A DNA stretch of 64,000 nucleotides from Lysinibacillus fusiformis (GTDB taxonomy: Bacteria; Bacillota; Bacilli; Bacillales_A; Planococcaceae), in contig NZ_CP070490.1 in the NCBI RefSeq assembly GCF_016925635.1, positions 248,001-312,000 of the forward strand, written 5' to 3'. Shown piece by piece: positions 18,248-28,099 of the stretch. The notes under the pieces are model-generated. The model was not told where the DNA came from. It worked only from the letters and a program-made list of their open reading frames with translations, and did no database searches. A program made the position numbers and the translations under genes. Each line of letters opens with the position of its first letter. Positions within the stretch are counted from its first letter, which is position 1.

Positions 18248-21175
18248 TTAATTTGTTATTGAGACAGTCTTTAATGCAATCATATTTCCATCTTTATCAT
18301 ATGCTATAAACTCAATCTCATCATTCACTTTAAAATCCTGCATAGTTTGGACGGTTTTCGTTAACATATAAACATGATCACTACGCTTTTGCAAATCAAA
18401 TTGGACATCTCCACTGATCGAATTAAAACGTACATTCATCTTGGCAACATTTTGACAGTTACCATCGACTCGTGCGCTCATTGTAATATAGCCTTTTCGT
18501 AGAGAAACGCTCGTTTCTTCAAATAAATCTTCTGGATTGATACAGCTTGAAGCTGGCGTTTTACATAAAATTGTATCAATTAACTTCTGGAATACTTGAT
18601 GCAATTGTAAATTATCAATTGCATGGAAATACGTTCCACCCGTTTCTGAAGATAGTTGCATTAAAGTGGCATCATTTACTTGTGATTTCTTGCCCATACT
18701 TACTGTGTATACTTTGACACCTTGCTTTTTCGCTTCATTTATAACTTTTGTCATTTTTGATTTACTTGTTTTACCATCAGATACAACGACAATCGCTTTG
18801 GATGTTTTCGAATCATTCGAGAATTTTGTTAAAGCAATATCAATGCCTGCAAAAATATCAGTTGCACCCTTCTCTTTTGATGCTTTATAAAGATCTTTTT
18901 TTAGCACATTTTCTGTTGTACCTTCTCCAAGCACCGTTGCTTTTGTATTCGTTTCAATGACTATGTTATTTTTAGCCTTTAATTGATTGATTAGTTCAAT
19001 CATTTTCTTTCCACGATAATTTGTTGGATCAACGGCCTTCATGGAAGAGGAATAATCCACTACATAGGCAATTTCTGTTGCTAAAGAACAAGAATTTTTA
19101 CTGAAGTATGGATTAGCAAAAATGTCTTTCGTTACTGTTTTATCTTTTAAACCCTTCAAGGATGTTGCGTAGCGTGGGTCTATTGGATTGACAAGTATTG
19201 CTTCCACTTTAGATTTTCCATAAATAATTGAATCAAAGTAGGCTACGGCAGTACCTGGATTCCCTGTATTATTCAATGGGTCTGAAGTGTTCGTAATGAA
19301 TGAAGCTGTTTTTTCCACTCCATCATACTTAATTTTGACTGTCCCTTGATAATCCGTAATAGGCTCTCCACCTGGGCGCACTAAAGTCACCATCACTTTT
19401 GTATAACGATCTTTTCCTGATGGTCTTGATGCCGCATCGGCACTTTCCTTTAATGCCTCTACTCGTTTTTTATAGGCCTCTACTTGCCCAAGTAATTTAC
19501 CGCCTTGATATTTTAATAATACTGTACGGTCATAGTTACTTAAGTTTGTGAAGATCGTATAAATCTTCATAACACTATCATAATGCTCTAATGTTAAATC
19601 CTTTTCGTCTGGCATCTCTTTCATAAGTTGAATAATAGCGCCGACTGGATTAATGTTTTCTACCTGTGAGGCAATATCATCATCAATGCCTTGAACGCGA
19701 TAAATAGGACGACCATCGTCAGCAATCATATACATGATTTCCGTTATAGCTGTATTATCTTTAGTTGTAACAGAGTTTTGGAAACGCGTCTTTAAAAGTT
19801 CCTCAAATAAGTGAACAGAAATATCATAGTTTTCAAATTGTAGAATAGCATTTTCATAACCTAATGCTGGATATTTAGGATCAGATCCACCGTAACGTAA
19901 ATAGATGTTTTGCACATTTCCTAAAACATCTGTTACATTTGTTTGCTGTCCAATACTAAATAGCTTTCTATCCCCATCAAAGTCAAAAGGAACTGGGCTA
20001 TACACATCAATTAGGTTTTGCGTAAAGAACTCTGGGATATCTTCACTTTTTGGAAATTCAGGTATCACGCTGCCATTATCATCCGTATTTCCTGGGTCGT
20101 ATACTTGGTAATCAATACGCAATTCAGGCTGTGGTGCGTAACGCACTTCTGCATTTAATTTCTCTCCAACAAGACACTTCATTGCTGGGTCTGTATTATT
20201 AATTAGCTCAAAAGTGATGGTATCACGTACCGATTTAGTTAATTTTGGTGCTACAACGATAGCGGACACAGTTGAACCATCCGATTGGACAATATCAACT
20301 GCTTCACCTGAAGTATCAACAATATTTCCGTAGGATGCCTTCACGCGGAATGAATAGGATTTATCATCTGCGATAGGATCACCATTACAAGCCTTTAAAG
20401 ACACCGTAACAAGTGTTGTATCCACATTATTTGCAATTAAATCAGGTTTTTCCACCACAATACTTTGCAGTGCATTATTGACATTGTTCGGTCCAGTAAA
20501 ATCATTTGAATTATCCTTCGGTTCTTCAAAATCAGCACTACTAGATCCCATAAAACCTGGAGGTAACGTAATGCTATCATTATCACGACCCGCTGGACTA
20601 CGTTTTAATCCTTGTACTGCAAAAGTGCTATTTTGAACAGCACGATATAAGAATTCAGCAACATCACCACGTGTTAATTTTGTAGATGGATTGAAGCTAG
20701 CAAATGTCTTTTTGCCTGTAGAACTTGTAGATAAATCATTTGAATATAAATATTGCACTGCCTGTGGCTCATCTAAATCTAAGCCTTTAAAAGCAGCATA
20801 AATTTGGGCAAATTGGCCGCGCGTTACGGCTTTTGTTCGATTCGTATTCACATGTGTGCCGTTAAATGGTAAATAAAAATCGCTATAGAAATTATAAGCA
20901 ACACTATCTACATAAGATAACGCATAGTTACGATCTAGCTTGGCAAACATCAGGACAAGCTCACGATCTTTCACTTGCTCATTCGGTAAAAAGTTACTTG
21001 CACTATTTAAGGACATCAGGTCATTATCGACCGCCCAGGAAATAGCTTTATAATTATTGCTATTTGTTGGAACATCTCTAATGGTTGTAGCTGCTTGAGT
21101 GACAGTGGGTGTCGCTGTCATCAGTAGGAGCATGAAGCACAGCATAGCAAGCAATGCCTTTTTTACATATGTCAT
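18248..21175 (-). CDS. S-layer-homology and von Willebrand factor A domain surface protein
   Basis: 975 residues. A signal peptide (residues 1-28, ending TVTQAAT) is followed by two or three SLH-type repeats to about residue 185 (for example FNPSTKLTRGDVAEFLYRA), which anchor proteins to pyruvylated wall polymer. A large middle region with beta-sandwich character leads to a VWA domain from about residue 698. Its MIDAS motif is DYSSS, with later elements KAIVVVSDGKT and TGGTYFHA. A C-terminal beta domain closes the protein. Such proteins mediate adhesion or assembly outside the cell. It is the last gene of a block with another SLH gene and a secreted protein, inserted between hemA and engB relative to B. 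subtilis. Confidence 0.85.
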   Translation of the reverse strand: MTYVKKALLAMLCFMLLLMTATPTVTQAATTIRDVPTNSNNYKAISWAVDNDLMSLNSASNFLPNEQVKDRELVLMFAKLDRNYALSYVDSVAYNFYSDFYLPFNGTHVNTNRTKAVTRGQFAQIYAAFKGLDLDEPQAVQYLYSNDLSTSSTGKKTFASFNPSTKLTRGDVAEFLYRAVQNSTFAVQGLKRSPAGRDNDSITLPPGFMGSSSADFEEPKDNSNDFTGPNNVNNALQSIVVEKPDLIANNVDTTLVTVSLKACNGDPIADDKSYSFRVKASYGNIVDTSGEAVDIVQSDGSTVSAIVVAPKLTKSVRDTITFELINNTDPAMKCLVGEKLNAEVRYAPQPELRIDYQVYDPGNTDDNGSVIPEFPKSEDIPEFFTQNLIDVYSPVPFDFDGDRKLFSIGQQTNVTDVLGNVQNIYLRYGGSDPKYPALGYENAILQFENYDISVHLFEELLKTRFQNSVTTKDNTAITEIMYMIADDGRPIYRVQGIDDDIASQVENINPVGAIIQLMKEMPDEKDLTLEHYDSVMKIYTIFTNLSNYDRTVLLKYQGGKLLGQVEAYKKRVEALKESADAASRPSGKDRYTKVMVTLVRPGGEPITDYQGTVKIKYDGVEKTASFITNTSDPLNNTGNPGTAVAYFDSIIYGKSKVEAILVNPIDPRYATSLKGLKDKTVTKDIFANPYFSKNSCSLATEIAYVVDYSSSMKAVDPTNYRGKKMIELINQLKAKNNIVIETNTKATVLGEGTTENVLKKDLYKASKEKGATDIFAGIDIALTKFSNDSKTSKAIVVVSDGKTSKSKMTKVINEAKKQGVKVYTVSMGKKSQVNDATLMQLSSETGGTYFHAIDNLQLHQVFQKLIDTILCKTPASSCINPEDLFEETSVSLRKGYITMSARVDGNCQNVAKMNVRFNSISGDVQFDLQKRSDHVYMLTKTVQTMQDFKVNDEIEFIAYDKDGNMIALKTVSITN

Positions 21176-21193
21176 TTTTGTTCCATCCTTTCT

Positions 21194-22642
21194 TTAGTTA
21201 AAGAACAATATGTCATCACGATAGTTTTGTTTTAAGTCATCTTCCAAATATTTCAAGAATCGTTCTAGAACGACTGACGCCTCCGCACGAGTTAACGGTT
21301 TATTTGGATTAAAGCGACCAGCAGAATCACCAATCATTAAGCCAAGTTCATTCGCTATATAGATGCCATCTCTCGCATAATTTGGAATCTGTTTATCATC
21401 TGTAAATCTAGTTAAGTAGCCAGGATCGGGTGCTCTATTTTCAAGTCCTAAGGCACGAACAAAAATTGTTGCGGCCTGTGCTCGAGTAATCGCATTATCT
21501 GGCTTAAAGTAGTCAGCTGATACACCTTTAATGATCCCTTTATTTAATGCTGATTCAATATAGCCGTAATCTTTGATAGAACGCTTCAAATCTTTAAAAA
21601 CACTTGTAGTAGGTGTCTTTTTTGATTTCTTTTCTTCAAACACACGTAAGTCAACTGCTTTCCCAATAGCCGTCGTAAAATCAATACGTTTCATTGGCGT
21701 ATTAGGAGAGAAGAAATTACTTGAATCCGAGTAAATACCTAGAGAATAAAGTTTTTCAATTGCTTCTTTCGCGTAATGGGTTGTTAAATCTCTGAATTTA
21801 GGAATAATGAGACGTTCAATTGTTGGCATGTACTCTGTATCTAAATCTAGCGTCCCTTTTTGCCCTGAAGATAAGTCGTATGTATATTCAGAAATAACAT
21901 CCTTTTCACTAACGACTGCATATCCCCCTTCAAAACTCCCTAAACTACCGAGATTTTCCTCATAATTTAAGACACGTGATTTACTTGTAGATAAACGATT
22001 TTTCACATGGCTTGTCTTGCCATCACTATAAGAATAAACAGACTCTGTGATTTGAGTTTCAGTCGCACCCCAGAAGTTCTCATAGCCTGCATGTCGACTA
22101 TCTGTTTCAATTGTAACTGTGTTTTGAACAGCATTTTTCCCTTTTCCTGTTTCAAAAGCATAGGTTTTCCTAGAAATAATATTTCCTGAGTAATAATCTG
22201 AGGCTGCACGATTATCAGTAACTGTTCCTTGTGAAAATTGATAATCAACTAATGAATACGTAATAGCACCAATTGTAATTTTTTCAGTGTATTTCTTTAC
22301 TTCACCATTGGATGTTTTTTGACCAAGAACTGCATAATCCACTACATCTGATTCGTAGGCAATATTTCTTGTCAATGTAGCACCATTGCTTGCTGTTAAC
22401 TTCATACTATACGTTTCAGTTAATTTACCTTTTGATTCTTTTTGTGCAATTTTAATATCTTTACTTGTCCCTTTAAAAATAACAGGTGTCCCTGACAGGA
22501 ACACGGCTTCTTCATATGTATACTCGTTTTTTACAGCACCCGTTGTTTCTAATGAAGCGGCTGATGCATTGAACGGAATAGTAGTTCCAATCAAAAAAAT
22601 AGCAAGAACGATGAACATAATTTTAAATAATTTTTTTTGCAT
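21194..22642 (-). CDS. secreted SLH-domain protein
   Basis: 482 residues with a signal peptide (cleavage near NASAA, residues 25-29). The first 270 residues are a beta-rich, Tyr/Ser/Thr-rich region with no recognised domain. Three SLH repeats follow at about 285-470, seen as FRDLTTHYAKEAIEKLYSLG, then FKDLKRSIKDYGYIESALN with FKPDNAITRAQAATIFVRAL, then a third ending FNPNKPLTRAEASVVLERFL. In this protein the anchor is C-terminal, whereas in the downstream VWA protein it is N-terminal. RBS GAGAGGAAAAG supports the ATG. Only 18 bases separate it from the VWA gene, so the two are co-transcribed. Confidence 0.85.
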   Translation of the reverse strand: MQKKLFKIMFIVLAIFLIGTTIPFNASAASLETTGAVKNEYTYEEAVFLSGTPVIFKGTSKDIKIAQKESKGKLTETYSMKLTASNGATLTRNIAYESDVVDYAVLGQKTSNGEVKKYTEKITIGAITYSLVDYQFSQGTVTDNRAASDYYSGNIISRKTYAFETGKGKNAVQNTVTIETDSRHAGYENFWGATETQITESVYSYSDGKTSHVKNRLSTSKSRVLNYEENLGSLGSFEGGYAVVSEKDVISEYTYDLSSGQKGTLDLDTEYMPTIERLIIPKFRDLTTHYAKEAIEKLYSLGIYSDSSNFFSPNTPMKRIDFTTAIGKAVDLRVFEEKKSKKTPTTSVFKDLKRSIKDYGYIESALNKGIIKGVSADYFKPDNAITRAQAATIFVRALGLENRAPDPGYLTRFTDDKQIPNYARDGIYIANELGLMIGDSAGRFNPNKPLTRAEASVVLERFLKYLEDDLKQNYRDDILFFN

Positions 22643-22700
22643 TCACTTTTCCTCTCTTTCACTGTGCATGGCGTGCAGAATGAAGCTTGTTCTAATACTA

Positions 22701-22827
22701 CTAAAAAATCTGCTCGTCTAGCGAAAGTATGCACAATATAGCTTATGCGAAGTAACCTTCCTCTTTTTTAGATAAGAAACATCGCTCTTTTGCAAATACT
22801 ATTCGCATTAGACTCGCAGATTTTTTA
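22701..22827 (-). terminator. long imperfect hairpin with T-run between two surface-protein genes
   Basis: Arms at 22701-22725 and 22802-22827 are near-complementary: the sequence CTAAAAAATCTGC recurs inverted, followed by GTCTA and GCGAA. The stem has two small internal loops and encloses about 76 bases. On the minus strand the distal arm ends GCAGATTTTTT, so it can act as a terminator or attenuator after the 553-residue protein gene. The large loop is unusual. Confidence 0.5.
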
Positions 22828-22841
22828 GTAAAATATTTTTG

Positions 22842-24503
22842 CTAATCTACCAAAATAAAATGAGCTTTCACAAATCGATCTGATAATACTACTAATCGAT
22901 CAGATGGCTGTAAGTCAGAAGCTTGAATCACCTTACCTGCTTTTATCAGTGTCGCTTGGTCAATATTCATATTAACCATCTCACCTGCTTCATACCAACG
23001 ACCATTCTGCCATTGGCTAACACTCTTGACATTAATCACAGCAGGATACGTAGATTTCACAGACTGTAGCTTCCCTGCAAGCATTAGAGGCGCAACAGGT
23101 TTAGCATTGTCTAAAATATGAAGAGCTTGTACATGGCCTTCCTTCACATAGAAATATCCATAGTCGCCCTCAGATAAGTAAAGTTCAATATCAGGCATGA
23201 CACTATAGGTTTTATTGCCATCATCTACCATCGCTTTTGTGGAATTACTAACCGACAATACCGTACGATCTGCTTTTTTGAATACATTTGACTCAATCTT
23301 CATAGCATCGTCAATTTCAATTACATATCCATCAGCTTGAGATAAGCGTCCATAATATAATTCATGGCCAGCTAGATTAGGTGACATGAAGCTATCACTT
23401 GTTACTTGTATTACTTGTGCATAATGATCGCGCGTAGCACCATCAGCTACGACAAAAGCAGTACCATATGCCATTAGACCAGTAGGTTCAATTAAACGTC
23501 CATTTCGAATTAAAATAGTTCCATTATGGAAGTACATGGTACCTGCTGTTTTCAGTTTCAGTAGTTGGTAATCTGTATCTACAGACAGCATGGGTTCGTA
23601 ATATGTTCGTTCGTTATTTTTCAATACGACGATTTTCTCGATTACTTCCTTACCGAATTGTTTAACGGTCGCATAGTATGCTTCGCTGCCTATATAATTT
23701 TTCAGCTGACCTTTCTCGACTTTCGTATTCCCCACATATATTGGTACTTTAGATGTAAAAGGCATTGTTGAAAGATCATTTGTTGCTTGTGAGCCAAATT
23801 GCCAGTTAACAAAGGCATGTTGATTTTTCACGGTTAGCTTATTGGCATTCGGATTGACCGCTTGTATCTCACCTTTATATAAGTTTTCTACTAGTGTACC
23901 TGTTTCACTGATAGCTACCTTTGATAGGACTGAGGAGGTTTTATTTTTAAAACTTAATTTAACTCGATCCCCAACATATAATGCACTAATATCCGTTGCA
24001 GAAGAACCTTTTTGATAATTGGTTTCTTTGTTTAAATAATAAGTCGTTTCTGCACCAACATCTGGTTTGACCATAATAAATAATCCATTTGGATCAATAC
24101 TCGTTACAACACCAGCCATCGTTTTACCGTTGCTACTTCCAGTTGATGGTACATTTGTTTCTGTTGGTGTATTAGAGGTACCGCGAAGTTCAACAACACT
24201 TCTGAGAGAAATTTCAGCCTCAACTTCCATTCCCATCTTAAAGCCCTCAATAGTCGTTGACGTATTATTAATATATAATCGCGTGTTTTTATTAATATTG
24301 AATGTCACTGTTCGTCCACGATCATTTTCCAATGTTATTTTACTAAGCTGCTTTTCTATCGTGCCATCTGGCTTTGTATATTCTGAAAATGTTACATCGA
24401 CAAAGGTCCCAGTCACTAATTGGGCTGCTTTAGCAGTTTGGTTAAAGGAAAAACCTACTATCATCAGTAACACGATCATAAGTATGTATGAATATTTTTT
24501 CAA
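22842..24503 (-). CDS. secreted protein of unknown function
   Basis: 553 residues with a signal peptide (residues 1-26, ending KAAQ). No SLH domain or known catalytic motif is visible. The protein is beta-rich and contains repeated short domains that look OB-like: GTFVDVTFSEYTKPDGTIEK, AGVVTSIDPNGLFIMVKPDV, and KGEIQAVNPNANKLTVKNQH, each describing a strand, a charged turn and a second strand. Starts at a TTG (24501-24503) with GGAGG well spaced. Its position just upstream of two SLH genes suggests a cell-surface role. The similar opening style of the secreted protein at 61197 (tissue IKYFDGSSITLKG) suggests a shared OB-type module, by eye only. Confidence 0.65.
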   Translation of the reverse strand: MKKYSYILMIVLLMIVGFSFNQTAKAAQLVTGTFVDVTFSEYTKPDGTIEKQLSKITLENDRGRTVTFNINKNTRLYINNTSTTIEGFKMGMEVEAEISLRSVVELRGTSNTPTETNVPSTGSSNGKTMAGVVTSIDPNGLFIMVKPDVGAETTYYLNKETNYQKGSSATDISALYVGDRVKLSFKNKTSSVLSKVAISETGTLVENLYKGEIQAVNPNANKLTVKNQHAFVNWQFGSQATNDLSTMPFTSKVPIYVGNTKVEKGQLKNYIGSEAYYATVKQFGKEVIEKIVVLKNNERTYYEPMLSVDTDYQLLKLKTAGTMYFHNGTILIRNGRLIEPTGLMAYGTAFVVADGATRDHYAQVIQVTSDSFMSPNLAGHELYYGRLSQADGYVIEIDDAMKIESNVFKKADRTVLSVSNSTKAMVDDGNKTYSVMPDIELYLSEGDYGYFYVKEGHVQALHILDNAKPVAPLMLAGKLQSVKSTYPAVINVKSVSQWQNGRWYEAGEMVNMNIDQATLIKAGKVIQASDLQPSDRLVVLSDRFVKAHFILVD

Positions 24504-24602
24504 AAAACCTGCCTCCTTACTAATTATTAGTATATCGTATTATTGGTAGTTTTTCTTATTCGAAAAGTTACATTTTAGGCCTTTTTGAATTTATTTCTAA
24601 TG

Positions 24603-24638
24603 AAAAAAGTTGAGGTAGCTTTTAACTTCAAGCTACCT
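24603..24638 (-). terminator. intrinsic terminator after the YjfB-like gene
   Basis: AGGTAGCTT and AAGCTACCT form a 9-bp stem with an 8-base loop and are followed by Ts on the minus strand. Confidence 0.85.
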
Positions 24639-24646
24639 TGCCTGCT

Positions 24647-24820
24647 TCATACTTGAATATCAATTGTATGTCCGGCTGTTGGATGTGGAGCATCTAACAT
24701 TTCAACTAACTGTTCTGTATTTTGCTGTTGCATCTCCATTGCCTGTTTCGTAACAGCTAAAGATACATTTTGCATAAGTGTTGCTTGATTCATTGCCATC
24801 GATAAAGCTGCGATATCCAT
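24647..24820 (-). CDS. YjfB-like small protein (putative motility protein family)
   Basis: 57 residues, beginning MDIAALSMAMNQATLMQNVS and ending HTIDIQV. The pattern of a Met/Gln-rich helix and a short Pro-Gly-His tail fits the YjfB family, described as putative motility proteins. GGAGGTGG lies about 6 bases before the ATG. It is too short to stand out among longer frames but has its own ribosome binding site and terminator. There are no flagellar genes in the window, so the role is not clear from context. Confidence 0.8.
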   Translation of the reverse strand: MDIAALSMAMNQATLMQNVSLAVTKQAMEMQQQNTEQLVEMLDAPHPTAGHTIDIQV

Positions 24821-24909
24821 TTAGTCCACCTCCTATCTAATTTATCGGACAAATAGTTTCATCATCAAGTATTTTCCCTAATTTTCTGCACATCCCCCTA
24901 TTGAAAATA

Positions 24910-24952
24910 CAAAAACATCTATTGTCCTAACGCCTTAGACACAATAGATGTT
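24910..24952 (-). terminator. intrinsic terminator after engB
   Basis: AACATCTATTGT and ACAATAGATGTT form a perfect 12-bp stem with a smaller CTAA/TTAG stem inside the loop. It ends the lonA-engB transcript. Confidence 0.85.
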
Positions 24953-24957
24953 TATTA

Positions 24958-25539
24958 TTACATTTTATTTTCGATTGTTTTCCAAACTTCCTCAAAGCCA
25001 AGACCCGTTTCGGAAGAGAAGACAATAAGTGGATCACTTTTTTCCATCTCCAATGTCTCTTTGACAATTTTCTTATGTTTATCCCATTTACCTTTTGGAA
25101 TCTTATCTGCCTTCGTCGCAATAACAATGCAAGGAATATTGTAATGCTTTAAAAAATCATACATCATGCGATCATCAGCTGTTGGAGGATGACGCAAATC
25201 AATAATTTGTACGACTGCTTTTAACTCCTGGCGCCCTGTAAAATAGCGCTCAATCATTTTTCCCCATGCCTCACGCTCAGATTTAGAAACCTTTGCATAG
25301 CCATAACCCGGAACATCCACAAAAAATAACTGCTCTTCAATTTTATAAAAGTTAAGGGTTTGTGTTTTACCAGGCTTAGATGAAATACGTGCTAAAGCTT
25401 TACGTCCGATCATTCGATTAATGAAGGAAGACTTCCCTACATTCGAACGACCAGCTAATGCAAATTCTGGCAGTCCATCTTCTGGATATTGGTCTGGTCG
25501 TACCGCACTAATGACCATTTCGACATTATGGACTTTCAT
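24958..25539 (-). CDS. ysxC: ribosome biogenesis GTP-binding protein EngB (YsxC)
   Basis: 193 residues. An essential TrmE-Era-EngA-EngB-type GTPase that helps assemble the 50S subunit. G1 is [11 protein letters not shown]3 is VDVPGYG, G4 is ATKADK and G5 is FSSET. The longest frame reaches 25566, inside lonA, but the ATG at 25539 gives the usual start [20 protein letters not shown], matching the B. subtilis protein, and has GGAGG about 11 bases upstream. The gene follows lonA by four bases. In B. subtilis hemA is the next gene; here four surface and small-protein genes intervene. Confidence 0.96.
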   Translation of the reverse strand: MKVHNVEMVISAVRPDQYPEDGLPEFALAGRSNVGKSSFINRMIGRKALARISSKPGKTQTLNFYKIEEQLFFVDVPGYGYAKVSKSEREAWGKMIERYFTGRQELKAVVQIIDLRHPPTADDRMMYDFLKHYNIPCIVIATKADKIPKGKWDKHKKIVKETLEMEKSDPLIVFSSETGLGFEEVWKTIENKM

Positions 25540-25543
25540 TTTT

Positions 25544-27868
25544 CTAAAAACCTCCGTCCAGTGCATAGGCTAATACTTCATCAGCCGATGTCACTAGTTT
25601 AAATGTTAGTTGCTCGCGTACACTGTCAGGAATATCCTCTATATCACGTTCATTATCCTTTGGACAAATAATCGTCGTTAAGCCTGCACGGTGAGCACTT
25701 AGTGTTTTTTCTTTTAAGCCTCCGATAGGTAATACACGGCCACGTAAGGTAATTTCACCTGTCATACCTACTTCGCGGCGAATCGGGCGATGTAAAATAG
25801 CAGAAACGATAGCTGTTGCCATTGTAATACCAGCTGATGGCCCATCTTTAGGCACAGCACCCTCTGGCACATGGATATGAATATCATGTGTATCAAAAAA
25901 TTCGGCATCCACATTGAGGTGCTCCATCTTCGTGCGAACATAGGATAATGCTGTTTGAGCAGATTCCTTCATTACTTCACCAAGCTTACCAGTGAGCTGT
26001 AACTTCCCTTTACCTGGTGTTAATGATACTTCGATTTGTAATGTATCTCCACCAACTGTTGTATATGCAAGTCCAGTTGCTACACCTACTTGATTTTCCT
26101 TTTCAGCCTGACCATAACGGAAACGATGTTTACCCAGTAAATCTTGTAACGATTTTGAGTTAACCGTTACTCGTTTTTTCTCACCAGATACTATTATTTT
26201 GGCGATTTTACGGCAAAGCGTAGCGATTTGTCGTTCTAAACCGCGAACTCCTGCTTCCCGTGTATAATAACGAATAATATCAATGACAGCTTCATCTTTA
26301 ATTACTACTTGTGTTTTTTTCAAACCATGTTCTTTAAGCTGCTTTGGTATCAGATGATTTTTCGTAATTTGAGATTTTTCAATTTCAGTATAACCTGCAA
26401 TAGAAATTACTTCCATACGATCTAATAATGGTCCAGGGATACTACTTAAGTCATTGGCAGTGGCAATAAATAACACATTTGATAAATCATATGGTTCCTC
26501 AATATAATGATCACTAAATGTATTGTTTTGTGCAGGATCTAAGACTTCAAGCATGGCTGCTGCAGGGTCACCTCTAAAATCATTAGACATTTTATCGATT
26601 TCATCTAATAAAAATACTGGATTAACGGTACCTGCTTTTTTCATTCCTTGAATAATACGTCCTGGCATTGCACCAACATACGTACGTCGATGACCACGAA
26701 TTTCCGATTCATCCCGCACACCACCTAACGAAATACGAATAAACTTACGATCTAAGCTTTCCGCAATGGAGCGAGCTAATGATGTTTTACCTACTCCTGG
26801 AGGTCCTGCTAAGCATAAAATAGGTCCTCGCAGTGAATTTTTCAGCTGACGTACTGCTAAATATTCCAAAACACGTTCTTTGACTTTTTCTAATCCATCA
26901 TGATCTCGGTTTAAAATATTTTCAGCATGCGCAATATTCATGCGATCCTCTGTAGCAGTTGTCCATGGTAATGAGATAAGCCAATCAATATAATTGCGAA
27001 TAACACCGCTCTCTGCACTAGCTCCAGGTATTTTTTCATAGCGATCTAATTCTTTCAGTGCCGCTTCTTTTGTTGATTCAGGCATACCCGCTTCGTCGAT
27101 ACGCTTACGTAATTCCGCAACTTCTCCAGTTTTCCCTTCGCGATCGCCCAGCTCCGTTTGGATAGCTTTCATTTGCTCACGTAAATAATATTCTTTTTGC
27201 GTGCGTTCCATTGATTGCTTTACTTTGGAATTAATTTTCTTTTCTAGATCCAATACTTCCTGTTCATCATGCAAGCGAATAATTAAATGATCTAGTCGTT
27301 TTTTAACGCTAAGCATTTCCAATACTTCTTGCTTGTCAGCCATTTTAAATGGCAAATGAGAAGCAATAATATCTGCTAAACGGCCAGGCTCTTCAATATC
27401 TGTTACAGTATTGATCGTCTCAGTCGTAATTTTATTGGAGGATTTTGCATATTTTTCAAAATACGTCAACAATGTACGCATCAATGCTTGCGTTTCTACA
27501 TCTTTTTCTGTTGACTCCTCTTTAATATCAATATCCACAACTGTATACTTCTCTAATGCACGATAGTTTTCCCACGTTGCACGAGCAACTCCTTCTACAA
27601 GGATACGTAACGTGCCGTTTGGTAATTTTAGCATTTGTTTGACATAAGCAATTGTACCAACTGAATACAAATCTTGCTCTTCAGGCTGTTCATCGTGCAT
27701 TTCTTTTTGTGTCACCAATAAAATCATTTGGTCCTCTAACATTGCCTGCTCAAGCGCCGCTACAGAACGATTTCTACCCACATCAATATGTAACACCATC
27801 GATGGGAATACTAAAAGTCCACGCAAAGGCAATAATGGTACATTTGTTGTTTTTTGTATTGTCACCAT
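25544..27868 (-). CDS. lonA: ATP-dependent protease LonA
   Basis: 774 residues from the ATG at 27868, the same length as B. subtilis LonA; the frame is open to 27943, but CGGAGGTG precedes the ATG at 27868. Three regions are clear: N-terminal substrate-binding domain ([15 protein letters not shown]), AAA+ ATPase with Walker [10 protein letters not shown] and Walker [11 protein letters not shown], and a serine-lysine protease domain with the catalytic serine in [14 protein letters not shown]. It degrades damaged and regulatory proteins. lonB, which lies between clpX and lonA in B. subtilis, is missing here. Confidence 0.97.
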   Translation of the reverse strand: MVTIQKTTNVPLLPLRGLLVFPSMVLHIDVGRNRSVAALEQAMLEDQMILLVTQKEMHDEQPEEQDLYSVGTIAYVKQMLKLPNGTLRILVEGVARATWENYRALEKYTVVDIDIKEESTEKDVETQALMRTLLTYFEKYAKSSNKITTETINTVTDIEEPGRLADIIASHLPFKMADKQEVLEMLSVKKRLDHLIIRLHDEQEVLDLEKKINSKVKQSMERTQKEYYLREQMKAIQTELGDREGKTGEVAELRKRIDEAGMPESTKEAALKELDRYEKIPGASAESGVIRNYIDWLISLPWTTATEDRMNIAHAENILNRDHDGLEKVKERVLEYLAVRQLKNSLRGPILCLAGPPGVGKTSLARSIAESLDRKFIRISLGGVRDESEIRGHRRTYVGAMPGRIIQGMKKAGTVNPVFLLDEIDKMSNDFRGDPAAAMLEVLDPAQNNTFSDHYIEEPYDLSNVLFIATANDLSSIPGPLLDRMEVISIAGYTEIEKSQITKNHLIPKQLKEHGLKKTQVVIKDEAVIDIIRYYTREAGVRGLERQIATLCRKIAKIIVSGEKKRVTVNSKSLQDLLGKHRFRYGQAEKENQVGVATGLAYTTVGGDTLQIEVSLTPGKGKLQLTGKLGEVMKESAQTALSYVRTKMEHLNVDAEFFDTHDIHIHVPEGAVPKDGPSAGITMATAIVSAILHRPIRREVGMTGEITLRGRVLPIGGLKEKTLSAHRAGLTTIICPKDNERDIEDIPDSVREQLTFKLVTSADEVLAYALDGGF

Positions 27869-28007
27869 GCGGGCATTCACCTCCGTCAAAATTTTCATGT
27901 TAACATCCCGCGCTACTAGTATGTGTTTAAAAAGTTGATTCACACTAGTTATTGAAGCGAGCCAAAAATTTCTTCAAGTTACAGCTGGCTTTTATGTAGG
28001 AATGAAT

Positions 28008-28056
28008 AAAAAGCTGACTGTCGATATGTGCGAACATTGCACAATCGAAGTCAGCT
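28008..28056 (-). terminator. intrinsic terminator after clpX
   Basis: AGCTGACT / AGTCAGCT outer stem and TCGAT / ATCGA plus TGTGC / GCACA inner stem form a long interrupted hairpin, followed by five Ts on the minus strand. Confidence 0.8.
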
Positions 28057-28099
28057 AATTACTCTCTATCTCACAACGGTAGACAGCCACGTCTATTCA

